Below the pieces are notes generated by a model that did no database searches, was not told the DNA's origin, and saw nothing but the letters and a program-made list of their open reading frames with translations. From the NCBI GenBank assembly GCA_037102815.1, contig BTPP01000008.1, positions 1,922,001 to 1,986,000 of the forward strand: a DNA stretch of 64,000 nt, written 5' to 3'. Positions within the stretch are counted from its first letter, which is position 1. The number at the start of each line of letters is the position of its first letter. The translations under genes and the position numbers were made by a program. Source of the DNA: Neurospora intermedia (Eukaryota; Ascomycota; Sordariomycetes; Sordariales; Sordariaceae). Positions 51,888 through 63,972 of this stretch are shown in pieces.

Positions 51888-53926
51888 CAGAAGATGGAGG
51901 CTCCGCTGGGCCCTTGGGGTGCCTTTTGGGGGAGGGGTTAGGGATGGTGGACGCATGGGTGCGTGGATGCAGGGGGTAAACTCTTGGGTTGTCACCCGTC
52001 CGCTGTTGTTTTGTCACTTGCAGTCTACCGTTGTCAACAGACGGAATGCGACTTTGTCCTTTTTTCTTTTTTCCCACTCTTCTTATTTTCCCTCGTATGT
52101 TTAACCTCCTTTCGGTCCTAGTATCCTCTTGTTCACCGTATCTTCAATGAGGCTCTTGGATTCCCTTCATTGCGCAACAAGGAATATGGGTACGAGATTA
52201 TGGACTGACCTCCCCTGCTCCACCAGGAGTATCGATAACCCTGATATTCTCCGCCAAAATGATGAATCCAAGAAGCCCGAGAGGTTCTCATGACAGCGAA
52301 CCACTCACTGGGCGCCCCGCTCCATTGCGGCCCTTTCCGACGTCATCCACAACATCCGGGGAAGGCTGAAAAAGATACACCACATTCCGGAGCACTGCCA
52401 CTCCTACGCGCGTCTGCCACGTCAAGCACAAGAAAAAGCTTCCCCAAAGAGGAGCCCTGAGAGCATATGTACTTGAGGTTGGACAAAAGTCAACCAACCA
52501 CTTCACCCACATGGCGGGCATGCATGCGGAAGAGCTGCAGTGTACGTGTACGTGTATATAATTCCGCTTTTCAAACGACATTTTACGCAATATCTCGTTC
52601 CGTGGGTCCGGCTGGTAACGAGATGGCCAGCCAGCCATTTGGATTCCCCAATCGTGCAAACCCAACAACCTCCAGATTACTCCCCGAGACACTGGTGAAC
52701 CCCGGAGTCTTCGGGTGGCCACATCAATCAGTCGATCGATATTCATTCTCCCCCAAAGGAAGAGACCCACCTCGCTAATATCCCGGCAATGGGCTTTCCT
52801 TTCTTTTTTACGGCGGCGCTAGAACTGCCAGAAGGAAGCTACCTAAAGAAACGCCTCATTGTACCCTCAGGGGCATCGAGGTAGTGTACATACCTCTAGC
52901 GTACTTCTATTTTCGGCAACAGGGCCCATTGGTTACTTCTTCTGCCTCTTTCAGGCCAAGACCGCCATGGAAGCCGTCACCAAACTCATCATCATGCATA
53001 TAGCTGCCCATATTCCGCATCGGGATCCTACTCCTCAACAGCAAGGCTACCGAACCAAGTCCCTTACATTGCATATGATGTGATCCTTCGGCCTAATTTT
53101 ATTGATTCTGAGGAAGCTACATTTTCACATATTCACATCCCGTCTTGAGCGGAAGATCTGTCGGGAGCCAACACACACAACTCAAGACGCCTGCCTGCAC
53201 GGGGAATCACACAGCCAGACAACCAACAGACTATTCTACCAGGTAACCATCAGCCAACCACGTGTAACACGCGCATGCATCCAACCACACTGAAACCCCC
53301 AAGAAAACTCTATAATGGGTACTACTACGCTGCACTTACACTACATAGGCCCACTGCATACCCGAGGGGATGGAACCGCCTCCTCCCCCCGCCATCCTCG
53401 GCCTAGAACAAAATGGGATTAAAGTGTCGGGTGGTGTGCAAGTCCAAAACGGGTGTGATGGATGGGTGAGTGGGTGACTTCAACTTACAACTCGTGCTTT
53501 TTGATGATGATGCATGTGATGCTTCGCCTTCCAACTACATCACCTACGGAGCGTGTGGAAAGGAGGTAGCCGCCGTGACACACAAACAACATAAAGACCT
53601 AACTCAGCCTCATCCTGATCCTGCTAGAGCTGTTTGCTCAGAAGCGCTACCTTAAACTACGCCTCTTTGATGCTTTTGACTGCTTACTAGAAGAAACCGA
53701 ATGAGCGAATGTTGTGTCCCCGCGCTTATAAGCTTTGGCATTTGAGGCGCGGGTAATGACAAAGCGGGAAGGAGTCGAAACTGAAGCGAGCGGGAGGCGC
53801 AGGTGCAGTCAGTGATTTGGTAAACCCGCTGACCTTAAAAGAACCATTGATGACAAAGACTTTGGCTGTCGTCCTGCCTGTGTAAGTAGACGCTGACACA
53901 AAAAAGAAGTCGACTACCTAGAAGTG

Positions 53927-53970
<44 letters not shown>
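53927..53970 (+). repeat. Poly(A) run of 44
   Basis: Forty-four consecutive A, with GAAGTG on both sides (53921-53926 and just after CACC). No retroposon body is recognisable upstream. Confidence 0.85.
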
Positions 53971-53971
<1 letters not shown>

Positions 53972-55164
53972 ACCGAAGTGAAGTATTACCTGATCAGATG
54001 CCAACAGTACAAAGTAGCCGAGTGTCCTATCACGGTGGAAGGAGGGAAGTACAGGTCGACGTACATATAGCCTTACTCGTCTCGGTCGGCTTATTATCTA
54101 TACTTTCCTTCGTCTAGTCGCCCACTCCATTTCTTCTTTCGTCCACTTGCTACGACGAATGAGTGCTAGTAACACAGCAGATAGAGGTAGATATCTCGGA
54201 CACGAACCGCAATGGAAAGACTCACTCACGTAGTACCAACTGGCTACCTAACTAGTAAGTTACTTACTCAAACTAGGTCACACACACACAAGTGAGAAGC
54301 TCTCGAATTCCAAGACAACATGAAAACCCCCCGTTCCGACAAAACTAAGTAGTTAGTTCAGTCGTAGGGCAGCCAGCCAGATATCAGGACGGCTGTAGTC
54401 ACTCAGGTGCAAGGCGCACTAATCAACACACAACTTTGAATTCCCTATTCCACCGAGCCGCAAAGCCACACAAATACATGAAGCCTTGTATACCTATCTT
54501 GGGAAACGAACACACACCTCGTGTGGAACATGAACTTGATTGGTCGTGCAGCCGGCCCTACCAAGGTAGTTTGCTCTTCATCGCCTTTCCTCCTTTCATC
54601 TGCTTACCTATTCGGCCAAGCCGCGCTGCTGGGTTTCGGTACGCAACTTCAACTTACCCGAGAAAATCTCCTTCAGTGCGGCGGTGTCTAGACAGAGGTC
54701 TGTGGACCGTTGTTCTTCCAAGTGCCTAGGTATATAGAGGTGGGGTTGCAATTATCAAGTAGGGACAGACAACGAAATGCTCATCAGCCACGGTACTTAG
54801 GTATAGGTAGTAGCGGGACTTGACAACAACATAGAGAAAGGAGGCGAACTAAAGGTGAATGAATTCTGCAGTGCCCCTAGGGACGGGGACAATTGTGCCT
54901 AGAGGTACCTACCTATTTGAGAGATATAAAGCTAACTAGGTAAATACCTCTATCTTATTGTCGGGCAGTTGTTTGCTTGGGGGTATACTAACTACTAGGT
55001 AGGCAGTGTCACCATCTCAACCTCTCAGTCGAGTAAGCATACATGAGCCAGTCCAAGTGGCAACAAAAAGTTTGGAGTGAGTACCTTAGGTACCTAGGGA
55101 TATCTAGTGTACACTACATACAGATAACAAAGGTACTTACAAGACTACCTAGGTACAGTGACAG

Positions 55165-55227
55165 TCAAAAAATACTGTCACCCTTTACCCCATTAGATAT
55201 GTGGGGGAGGGTGACAGTATTTTTTGA
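55165..55227. repeat. 63-bp foldback with perfect 20-bp arms
   Basis: TCAAAAAATACTGTCACCCT at 55165-55184 is exactly reverse-complementary to 55208-55227. The 23-bp loop is itself partly self-complementary (ACCCCAT against ATGTGGGG). It could be a tiny transposon relic or a cruciform-forming site. Confidence 0.85.
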
Positions 55228-56195
55228 TCATGAGTTTACCTACTGAATAACAAGGCCAATCGAGGACTGGATGGAAGCCTCTCGACAACGAGTCGTGTCT
55301 CAAGTGACGGTCCATCGTGGTCTGCTAGCTAGCTACCTACCTAGGTAGGTAGGTAGGTAGGTAGGTATGTATGTACGTATATACAAGCAGAGCCCGACTG
55401 CAAGTTAGGTACCTAAAAGCAAACTGCTCGACTGAGGAGCCTTAGATGACCTTTTCTTTTCTTTTCTTTTCTTTCTAACAATGTTAGTACAAGATGTGGA
55501 AACTGCTGGGCCAAAGAATATGTACCTTACCTACAGAAACAAGTCAATATTGCAGACATTATCCAAGTTTATAATGTTCCAAGATGAGTAGTTGAAACGC
55601 GTGCCCAACTATACTTAGTTACCTATTGAGGATTAACAAGGGACACACCACACCACACCACACAGGTTATCAATAGTCAATCAAAGAGGTCCCAAACATG
55701 ACGGATGGAACAGACAGTAAACTTTTTGGGTAGGTATCACCCATTCAACGAACTGCAACACGTTACCTACCTAAACAACACAACAATCAGGTATCAGGTA
55801 TCAGGTATCATTCACATCTCCTCCATGCTTCATCCAAGCCCCCCCCTACGGGTATATATTTCCTGTCCTGGTGGTATAAACGCAATGCTGCCTATCGTTC
55901 TTCCCCACCATTCAATCCCAAGTAACCAAAATATGGATGAACGAAAGTAAGAATCCAACTCAGAGGCTGTCCCTGCACTGGCCATTGCCCCTCTGAAGTC
56001 AAGGTCATGACGCCGAGTAGGTAGGTGGTCCTGACATCGAGAACCAAACCAACCAAACCAACTGACCAAAAAGATCCTGGTATCTAACCAAAACATGAAG
56101 AAGAAGAAGAAGAAGTTGAAGAACGCCGCAACCCCATGCTTTTTCCCGTTAATCATTCACTTTTTTCACTTTCGCCTCCACACGTCGCTGCCATT

Positions 56196-58304
56196 TCACC
56201 ATGCTCTATACGCCGCACCTCCTCCTGCTGCTGCTGCACCTCCTCCTCCTGCTGCTCCTCCACCCACCGGGGAGTAAGGTTTATATCCCGGATACGCCGC
56301 CGCTCCTCCTCCCTCATTCTGCCCTCCCATACTTCCTCCTTGCTGCGGTCCCATGGTTGTTGGGCTCGGCCTGGAATAACCCCCACTACTAAAGTCGAAC
56401 CCACCAGTAGCAGAGGCAGGACTACTACCACCATTGTTACCTCCCAAAGGACTCTGACCTCCCATAGTATTATTCCTCACCGGAGGCTTGGGCAACGGCC
56501 CCGTCGGCGCTGGGGAGGGTGTGGAGCGCATCATGTCGCCGTAGCTAGCTGCGTTGTTTCCCCCTCCGTAACTGTTGTTTCCGCCAAAGGTGTTTTGCCT
56601 CTGTTGCTGGGTGCTGCCCTGGGAATATGGCTGGTTTGAAAAGCCGTCATACCTGCCCCCTGTGACTCCCGTTGATTGAGGAGCGGGAGATTGGTGTCTA
56701 GGTCCACCGAGGCTGTTATACCCGTTCCCTGTGGCTCCCGTTGATTGAGGAGCGGGGGACTGATGTCTAGGCCCACCGAGGTTGTTATACCCGCCCCCTG
56801 TGACTCCCGTTGATTGAGGAGCCGGAGATTGGTGTCGAGGTCCACCGAGGAAGGAATCATCGCCTGGCATTTCGTACGCCTGATTAGTGCTAGGTCCTCC
56901 GTACCCGAGACCGTTCATTGGTTGCTTGGGAGCTGGCGACCGGCGGGTCATGGGGTTTGGAGGATAGGGTATTCCAGTGTTCATTGCTGCCGCGGGCGGG
57001 GAGCGGACGCGATTAGGTCCCATACTTCCAGCTGCCATCCCCATGCCCGCTGCTACGCCACCGGCGGCCAGGCCGTAAGGTTGTTGCTGGGAGCTTCCGT
57101 AGCCCCCTTGGTTGCCGGAATCGTAGTTATCGTAGGGTGAGGTGTCGTAAGGAGAGGCAGGGCTGTTGGTGCTGGCGCCGTAGGAATCGTAAGTGTTGCT
57201 TCGTGCGGTATCGTAGGTGTTGTTTCGTGTGGGCTCGCCGTAACGGCCATAGGCACCTTGTTGCTGGTTGCCGTAACCACCACCAGGGGTATTATACCCC
57301 GCGTTTCCTACGGCAGCGGGGCCCATGGCGGAAGCGGCCATTCCGTATGGTGATGGGGATGAGGACTGGCCGTAAGGAGAAGTCAGGGATGCTTGGTTAT
57401 ATCCTTGTGCGTTTTGGCCGTAACCGTTGTTGTTTCCGTAGAAGCCGTTGTTACCGGTTGGACCTCCGTAGGGACCCTGCTGGCCTGGAGGTGGACTAGG
57501 TCGTGGTGTTGTTCCTCGTCCAGGTGCTACTGCCGGAAGAGTAGCAGCCGCGCCGGACATGACTGTAGCCCCGGCAGCAGCATCGGCACCGGCACTCTGG
57601 GCAGTCTTCTCTTCCGGCTTCTTCAACTGGTCCAGCTCCACAGCCTCCTCTTCCACCATCACCTTCTTGTTCCCTGCGCCCTCCCACTCCGGCATAGCAG
57701 GCAGCGAATCGCCCATCGTCTGCCTCTTCTTATTGACTTCAAACTCAGCATACTGAGGTTCAGATGCCTGGGGATTATACGTGGGTGCCGGACGGCTTCC
57801 AAAGCCATGATCCATCGGCTCCGGAGCCTTGTAGCCCTGATCGGGTGGAACGTAGGGCGCATCGAGGTACTTGTGTTTGCGAGCTCCTGGAGGATCGCAG
57901 CAACCGCAGCAGTTTCCGCAGCATTGGAGGCATCGGAAGCACTCGCAACAGCACGAGACACCACAGCAGAGGCAGCGACCTATGCACCAACATACCGAAA
58001 AGATGACGACACCGGCAAAGATCATGAGCCCGATGGCAGTCCATCTGCGAGAAGAAGGTCAGCCCGTGTCAATTCGGCGGCAGTGACACATTTGCCAGGG
58101 AACAAGGTTCGAGATGACGTACTTGCAGTAAGCAACCTGCATACAATTGTCCCAACTTGAAAACGCCGTCTTGACATTGTTGAAATCCTGGATGACATCT
58201 CTTTGTTCGAGTGGTTGTTGCACACTGCGCACCAGTAAATTGACAAAACCATCCGCAATCCCCCCTTGAACACTCCTCCTCATGGCCACGTCTATCGCGG
58301 GCAT
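56196..58304 (-). CDS. Cys-cluster membrane protein with Gly/Tyr/Gln-rich tail (fibroin-like annotation)
   Basis: Exon 1 58304-58123 and exon 2 58044-56196 (intron 58045-58122, donor GTACGT, acceptor CTCGCAG) give 676 residues. The splice rebuilds AYCKWTAIGLMIFAGVVIFS, a transmembrane helix at about 61-83, followed at once by 16 Cys in about 33 residues (CWCIGRCLCC, GVSCCCECFRC, LQCCGNCCGCC), a likely palmitoylation or metal site. The rest is disordered and rich in Gly, Tyr, Gln, Asn, Pro and Ser, with three 23-residue repeats. Related ascomycete proteins are often labelled fibroin-3 related, a name given for composition only. The N-terminal 60 residues (for example RSVQGGIADGFVNLLVRSVQ) look like the only other folded part. 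I infer a plasma-membrane or secretory-membrane protein; its role is unknown. Confidence 0.88.
56652..56858 (-). repeat. Three in-frame 69-bp repeats
   Basis: Spacing between matching words is exactly 69 bp, encoding GGPRHQSPAPQSTG plus a variable nine-residue Gly/Tyr end, three times in the tail of the Cys-cluster membrane protein. Confidence 0.9.
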
Positions 58305-60864
58305 TTTGTCGTCCTTTTCGATATTCCTAGAGTGTTATATATATTGTCCGCTCGGGGGTGCGGACCTTGGACAGGCCGGAGTGATTGACGACCTGTCCTA
58401 TCGGTATAATTTGGGTATCGATGAAAGATTGTGACTGTCCAATCGCCTCTAGTCTCTCATTGTTTTCGTTTTTCTTATCCAGGTTTCGTCCAAGTTCGTC
58501 ATATAGCGTGCAATGTTTCTTGCTTTTAGTTGCGAAGGCCGGCGCGATGAGTATCTCGGAATGCGATGAATCGTTGACGACAATATAGCCAACAGAAAAA
58601 ATCGTAACAGGTGTGTGTGGCTGAAAAGAATGAACAGCGCGCTTGCGTGTGGAACAATGGATATTGTTGAAAGAATGTGTCGTCTACCGTATATCGATAC
58701 TGTCTGAATGCGTCGTTCGTTCGTTCGAAGATGGCGAAGTCGAAGGCGAAGTCGTCTGTCGTCTGTCGCTAAGCGCGAGCGGCGAGCGGGTGGACGAGCA
58801 ATCCAAGTCCAACCTGGACCAAAATCCCAAACACAATTGGGCAGGGCGACTCGGGGATGAACAGTACAGTATCAGACTGAAGCTGTCTGACCGTTCTAGG
58901 CGTGTCGTCAGGTCGGACAAGACGGTCGCACAGGTCGGGGAGGTTGTCGCACTGAGTGGTCGTCTCAGATTAAAATTGAAACCACAGAGACGCGACGCAG
59001 TAACGGTAACAGTGTGGACCGTGAGAAGTGACAGGCGGGAGGTGAAGCGAGAGGACGAGGAGAAACGACCGACACCACTCGATGCGAAAAGGGGGTTGTA
59101 TCGGTAGTGAAGTACGTTCCCTCTTGAGGCCAAGAACGAAGCGAACCCGGGACCGCGGAACCTGGGAAAGCGAAGAAAAAAAAAATAACAAAGTGGAAGA
59201 TGGGAAAAGATAGGATTTGCGCCTCGCTGCCCTGGTGTGGGACGGGAAGGGTCAACAGGCACCAAAGTGAAGGGAACCCCCAACAATGCGGGTGAGTGGT
59301 GCGGTGGACTTTTAGTGCGTCTTCGAATGACCCGCTTGTTCCTCTTCGTCTTCCACAACCCCGGCTCTGCTGCAAGGTACGGACGGGCTGTGATGGGCTA
59401 GGAACGGGGCAACGCCAGGGGACCAGGACGGGGCAGTCGACTGTTCTTGGGTGGGATTTGCTCACCAAGGGTCCTCACTTTGTCCGCTTCGGTGTTCCTC
59501 AAGGCTTTTTCGGGTCGGCGGTGGTGAAATGGTGAAACACCAGGCTAATGCGCCTTGAATTTGCGCGATTATCTAGTAGGATAGATAAACGTAGGATAGA
59601 TAAACCATAGCACACATCCGGTAAAGGGATTCCGGTGACCGGAGAGGGATGTGGATATGCGTGTGCTGTGCCGTAGGTATTCTCTACGAGGAATGTCGGG
59701 TATGGTAGATGTTCAAAGACCTGAACTCCCAAGACCGCCAGCAAATGCTCGCTACTTACCGAAATAAGAAAGCTGCGAGAAAAAGGCCCGCCGGTTTTAT
59801 GAGCAAAAGCGCCCTTTGTATACACAGCCTTCTTCCTCTCTCTTGGCCTCCCTCGCCTTGGAAGCCAAATGTCTCAGTGTATCAGTCACGTCACCAGCAC
59901 AGAATTCCCAAGCGCCGAGCCTCACCAGCGGGCACCTGCGGCCTGATTCGCGCGGCCGTGCTTGCGCAAAAAAACCGGATGAACCTCTTTGCGCAGCTAA
60001 ATATCGATCCGTCAAAGCTCCGAGCAATGCCGCCGCCGCCGCCGCCGCCTTCGGCCCCTCCCCACTTGAGACGCACGGCCGGGGCAGAGAACGAACGAAG
60101 CTAGAAAGTGAGATCCGCGGACGGGCGTCGCGGGGTGGGACTGTTGGCCGCCTGGCCGCTTATCGCTTCCAAACCTTTCAACGGCTTGTCCTAGCCTTGA
60201 CGAGCCTGGAGCCTGGCAAGGACTTTGCAAGGTGGGATGTGATGATGCGATACTAGTGTAGGAGATACTCAGCGGGCACGTGGTGGGTTAGAAGGGCTCA
60301 ATGGGTCAGAAGGGTGCCACGACCTAGCGGGGTGAAAGATTGTGATAGACCGATGGTCCTTCTTGGAGACTTTGCTTGGAGGAGCCATCGTCCGGTAGGT
60401 TCTCCAGTGCAGGGGGGGCTGTGGTGGTGTGCGTGTGTGCGTGCGTGCGCGCGTGCGCGGCCGAGTCAGGTAGGTGAGTGGACATGTAAAATGCTATGTT
60501 GCGATGAGTGGTGATGCACATGCGATGACCGGGCAGTGTATGTATGTAGATATTCCCAAAACAGGTGAGATGCTGAAGCTGTGGCAGACCTCCAAGTCGG
60601 TTTGTTTGGGTCGTGATATCGCTTGCAAGGATCCAAAACCACCGGAGAGACTGAGGTGAGTGAGGCCGATGAACGTGGGTCGCGGACACTGGAGGGCAAA
60701 TCATCAGGTGATGCGTCATCGCATTGTCAGCTAAGATCAGCTCTAAGAAGCTCTGAGATTCAAAGGGGTTAGGGTTATCTATGCCCAAGCTACCTGCAGA
60801 CCCCTTTCACCTGCTGTTATAGGCAGTCCATCAGGCACCAGTAGGCAACCAACAAACCAGAAAT
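58305..60864. other. Intergenic, no gene supported
   Basis: Frames at 58643-59107 (plus) and 59358-58684 (minus) overlap and have no domain. A GCC-repeat lies at about 60,028-60,050 and a GTGCGTGCGCGC run at about 60,430-60,460. Confidence 0.5.
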
Positions 60865-61021
60865 GGTCACGTAGCGGAGTGGTTACCGCGATGCTCTTGT
60901 GAGTCTTGACCCCGAAGATACCTTCTCCAAAGTGTTTGTCCCATACTAACACACGCAATTAGATACCTCCAAGCCATTGGAAGTTATGCATAGGTCCTGG
61001 GTTCGACCCCCAGCGCGACCA
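60865..61021 (+). tRNA. tRNA-Thr (anticodon UGU) with an 84-nt intron
   Basis: The D arm (GCGG-AGTGGTTA-CCGC), T arm (CTGGG-TTCGACC-CCCAG, with B box GGTTCGACCCC) and variable loop AGGTC are perfect. The acceptor GGTCACG/CGCGACC pairs except for A5-C68. The anticodon stem ATGCT/TGCAT has a T31-T39 mismatch. The anticodon TGT is at 60898-60900. The intron 60902-60985 is unusually long but sits at the canonical position after base 37. The discriminator is A and a T-run follows at about 61,031. The two mismatches leave open that this is a decayed copy. UGU reads ACA (and possibly ACG) Thr codons. Confidence 0.75.
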
Positions 61022-61646
61022 CGGTTTCTAATTTTTTTGCAACTTTTCCCCCTTCGCTTGATTTCCATTTGTTTCCTTTCCCCCTTTGCATGCATGACTT
61101 GCCCCCAACACCTCTCGGTGCTCCGGTATCTTGACGGCGGCACCCGACACGATTGAGCTACAGCTTCCTTATCGTTCAACGTAACCCGCCTTTTTGCCTT
61201 ATCGCTTCGCTTGGATGGTGTCACTGCCAAGGGTATCCCGGGAGCAACTCCATCTCCCCATTTTGGAAGTCTGGATATCCACGGCGGCGGAGTCGCAACA
61301 CCTCATCGTCACAATTCTCACCATGTCTGCCATGGAGGTTTGTTGTCACATTTTGTCACATAGGTATGCAATCGCTTCAAACTCAAATTTATCGTCAACA
61401 ACAGTAGGCATGATACCTATTCATCCCGTCTGTATGTTCATTTCGCTTGTCAGGAGAGCCTAATGCATTTTGTATACTCGCTGTGTGGGATCTGGCGGCC
61501 CAACTCTCCCAAGTCGTCCCAGCTATGAGTGCCATCTCGAGCCGCTCTTGATTCATCATCTATTACACATCTAGACTTCCGGTTTCAACACAAACCAAAA
61601 ACCCCAAACTCCCCGTTCCGCTATTGATGCGCTTCTTCCTCCCCGT
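61022..61646. other. Spacer between tRNA-Thr and Rpt1 3' end
   Basis: No gene is supported. Short plus-strand frames (61153-61463) are domain-free. Confidence 0.5.
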
Positions 61647-63174
61647 TTAGTTGTACTGGGCATAGGCCGCAGTAGAGTTGAACTTGAGGTTGCCCTTGAT
61701 GACCTTGTCCACCGCACTCAAAAAGTCCTTCTCCGACGCCACCTTCCTGCGCGCACGGATGGCGAACATGCCCGCCTCCGTGCAAACACTGCGCAACTCA
61801 GCACCCGTCGCGTTCGGGCACAGGCGAGAAATGAGCTCCCATCGGATATCGCGCTCGACCGACATGCTCTTGGCATGAATGCGCAAAATGTTGGCACGAC
61901 CCTCGAGATCGGGGAGAGAGAACTCAATCTTGCGGTCGATACGTCCGGGACGCATCAGGGCGGGATCCAGCGTGGAAGGACGGTTAGTAGCGAACATGAC
62001 CTTGATGTTGCCACGGGCATCGAAACCATCCAGCTGCGTAATGAGCTCCAACATAGTACGCTGAACTTCATTATCACCACCCGCACCGTCATCGAACCGG
62101 GCTCCACCAATAGCATCAATTTCGTCAAAGAAGATAATGCAGGCCTTCTTGGTGCGGGCCATCTCGAAAAGCTCGCGGACCATACGGGCACCCTCACCGA
62201 CGTACTTTTGAACCAGCTCGGAACCAATGACACGAATGAATGTGGCGTCTGTCCTGTTGGCAACGGCACGGGCGCAAAGCGTCTTACCGGTACCGGGAGG
62301 TCCGTATAGCAGGGCGCCCTTGGGGGGATCGATACCGAGGTTGACGAATCGCTCTGGCGACAAGAGGGGCATCTCCACGACCTCGCGTAGCTTCTCGACC
62401 TGTTCCTTGCAACCACCGACATCGCCGTATGTGACGTCAGGCTTCTCCTCGACCGTCATCATGGTAACGCTCGCATCGATCTTAGGAGGCAGCGGAAGGA
62501 GAATCTGGTACTTGTTTCTGTCGACGCCGACGCGCATTCCTTCCTCGATATCTGTCGGGCTGACTCGCTCGCCCAGCTGGACAACAAACTTGGCGATCTG
62601 CTTGACGTTGATGACGTACTTGCTCTTCGATTCGTCCTTCTCGTCAGGGATGATCTTGGTGCACCGCGCTACCTGAAGCGGTTGCTCTTCTGACATACGC
62701 TGACGGTCGGCTGCCACATCCCAAAGGTGAGGGGGCGCAAGGCCGGTATCTGATTCCTGTAGACCAAAAGTATCACTGGTCAGCCAGATGCGCATCGCGG
62801 TTTGTAGGGTAGCCACCGCAAGACTAGCATACCTTGACGCCAATCTTCTCATCCACGCTCTGCTGCTTCTCCTTTATTTGCTGTTCTAGCTTCTTGATGG
62901 CAGCACCGTAGGGCGCGGCACCGTATGTCTTGAGGACCTGGATATCCCTTGACGGGGGTTAGACGACTTTGTAGTTGTGGTGGTGGTGGGCGGGCTCTCT
63001 TGGGCGGCAACATACTCGTCTGAGAGGGGAGTGATCTTCTTCTCCTCGACTTCATCGTCGCCAAACGTTTTCCTGTACTTCTCCCAGTTTTGACCTGTGG
63101 CAGAAGGCTATTCCCGGTGTCAGTCGTGTAAAGTGGCGTTGTACCTTTTGGTAGGGCGACTGCAAGCATACCAT
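61647..63174 (-). CDS. rpt-1: 26S proteasome regulatory ATPase Rpt1 (regulatory subunit 7)
   Basis: Five exons: the ATG alone (63174-63172), 63107-63016, 62947-62833 and 62756-61647 hold the coding sequence (four coding exons, introns 63108-63171, 62948-63015 and 62757-62832), giving 439 residues, the normal size. After splicing the N-terminus reads [21 protein letters not shown] coiled coil (about 60-85) is followed by an OB-type region and an AAA ATPase with Walker A GPPGTGKT, Walker [14 protein letters not shown], and a second region of homology and arginine fingers in [20 protein letters not shown]. In the hexameric Rpt ring of the 19S base it hydrolyses ATP to unfold ubiquitylated proteins and feed them into the 20S core. 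The C-terminus (AAYAQYN) matches other Rpt1 proteins. Only the first three bases of coding sequence lie in exon 1. Symbol by homology. Confidence 0.96.
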
Positions 63175-63921
63175 GATGACGGCGGGTGGGAATGACGCTT
63201 CCCGTTTAAACTAAGGCGAAGAAGGGTGGGTAATCGAAGGGATCGGGTCGGTAAATAAAGTCGCGATGGCACCGGTCGAGAGATTGTTTGGCGTCGGATC
63301 GTTCGTGGGGTTGTAGAGATCTCGACGTGGGTTTGATGTGGTGTGTCGGGTAGGTTGGTTTGATGGGTGTTCAGTGCTTGCTTGATGTGATGGATGGATG
63401 GAGATGGTTCGTCAAGGTCCAACTGCCACTCACTGGCTGACAGAGGGTCGAAGCTCAATCGTTGCCGTAATCCATGCGCTGCCTTGCGGGCGAGGGAGCT
63501 ACGGGTGGGTGCCACCTTGACAGCACCTACCTAAACCCTATCCGGTTAGACTGTGTAAGTTACAGCGCCGCAGGTACCTTTTCCACCGCCCACCGCTCCA
63601 GCAAAAAGCAGCCGACAAAAAATTACCACCTGCCAGCCCACCTTTGCGCCCGCGCCAGCACTCACTTTACGGTCCCGCAGTGGAAACATTGGTAAGTACG
63701 GAGGGGAACGGTGTGTGTGTGTTTTTGGCCCATTGATTCCAGACCAGCAAAGAAGGAGAAGAGGAGAGCTCTGCCTTACAACACAACACTGCACTGCACC
63801 CAGCGCAAGCCGATTCCCCAAAACTGTCAACTCGAATTTCCGGCAGTTTCTGATCCCCCCATCCGACCTCCCGTCTACCATCTCCCATAATCCCAAATAC
63901 CAGATCAAACAAGCTTGCACC
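63175..63921. promoter_or_regulatory. Shared divergent promoter region, Rpt1 / probable CCT-delta
   Basis: About 750 bp separate the two divergent ATGs. No proteasome-type or heat-shock element was identified with confidence. Frames on both strands (63515-63120, 63959-63546) are domain-free. Confidence 0.45.
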
Positions 63922-63972
63922 ATGGCGACCGCACCGGCAGCTACCCAGACGGCGAGCAATGCGACTTTCAGG
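63922..63972 (+). CDS. First coding exon of probable T-complex protein 1 delta (CCT4), rest beyond window
   Basis: ATG in a good context (CACCATGG) starts MATAPAATQTASNATFR, then a GTGCGT donor at 63973. The NATF(R) run followed by a phase-0 intron resembles the N-terminus of fungal CCT-delta (cytosolic chaperonin that folds actin and tubulin), which usually continues with a DKEKP-type stretch; that next exon is outside the window. Seventeen residues are too few for certainty, so it could be another protein with an Ala/Thr-rich start. Its divergent pairing with a proteasome gene is in keeping with a housekeeping role. Confidence 0.5.

Larger units (their letters stand above)
50697..56195. other. 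5.5-kb gene-free region with small repeats
   Basis: No frame here has a domain or good codon use. The region includes (CA)n near 51,092-51,102, a 35-bp inverted-repeat element (51653-51887), a poly(A) run of 44 (53927-53970), many ACCTAGGTA words, a GTAG microsatellite (about 55,340-55,372), a 63-bp foldback (55165-55227) and TTTTC repeats (about 55,452-55,475). No RNA gene was found. Confidence 0.6.

Noticed and set aside
58643-59358. Overlapping frames of 154 (plus) and 224 (minus) codons
   Set aside because: Neither has a recognisable motif or a consistent codon bias, and each covers the other.
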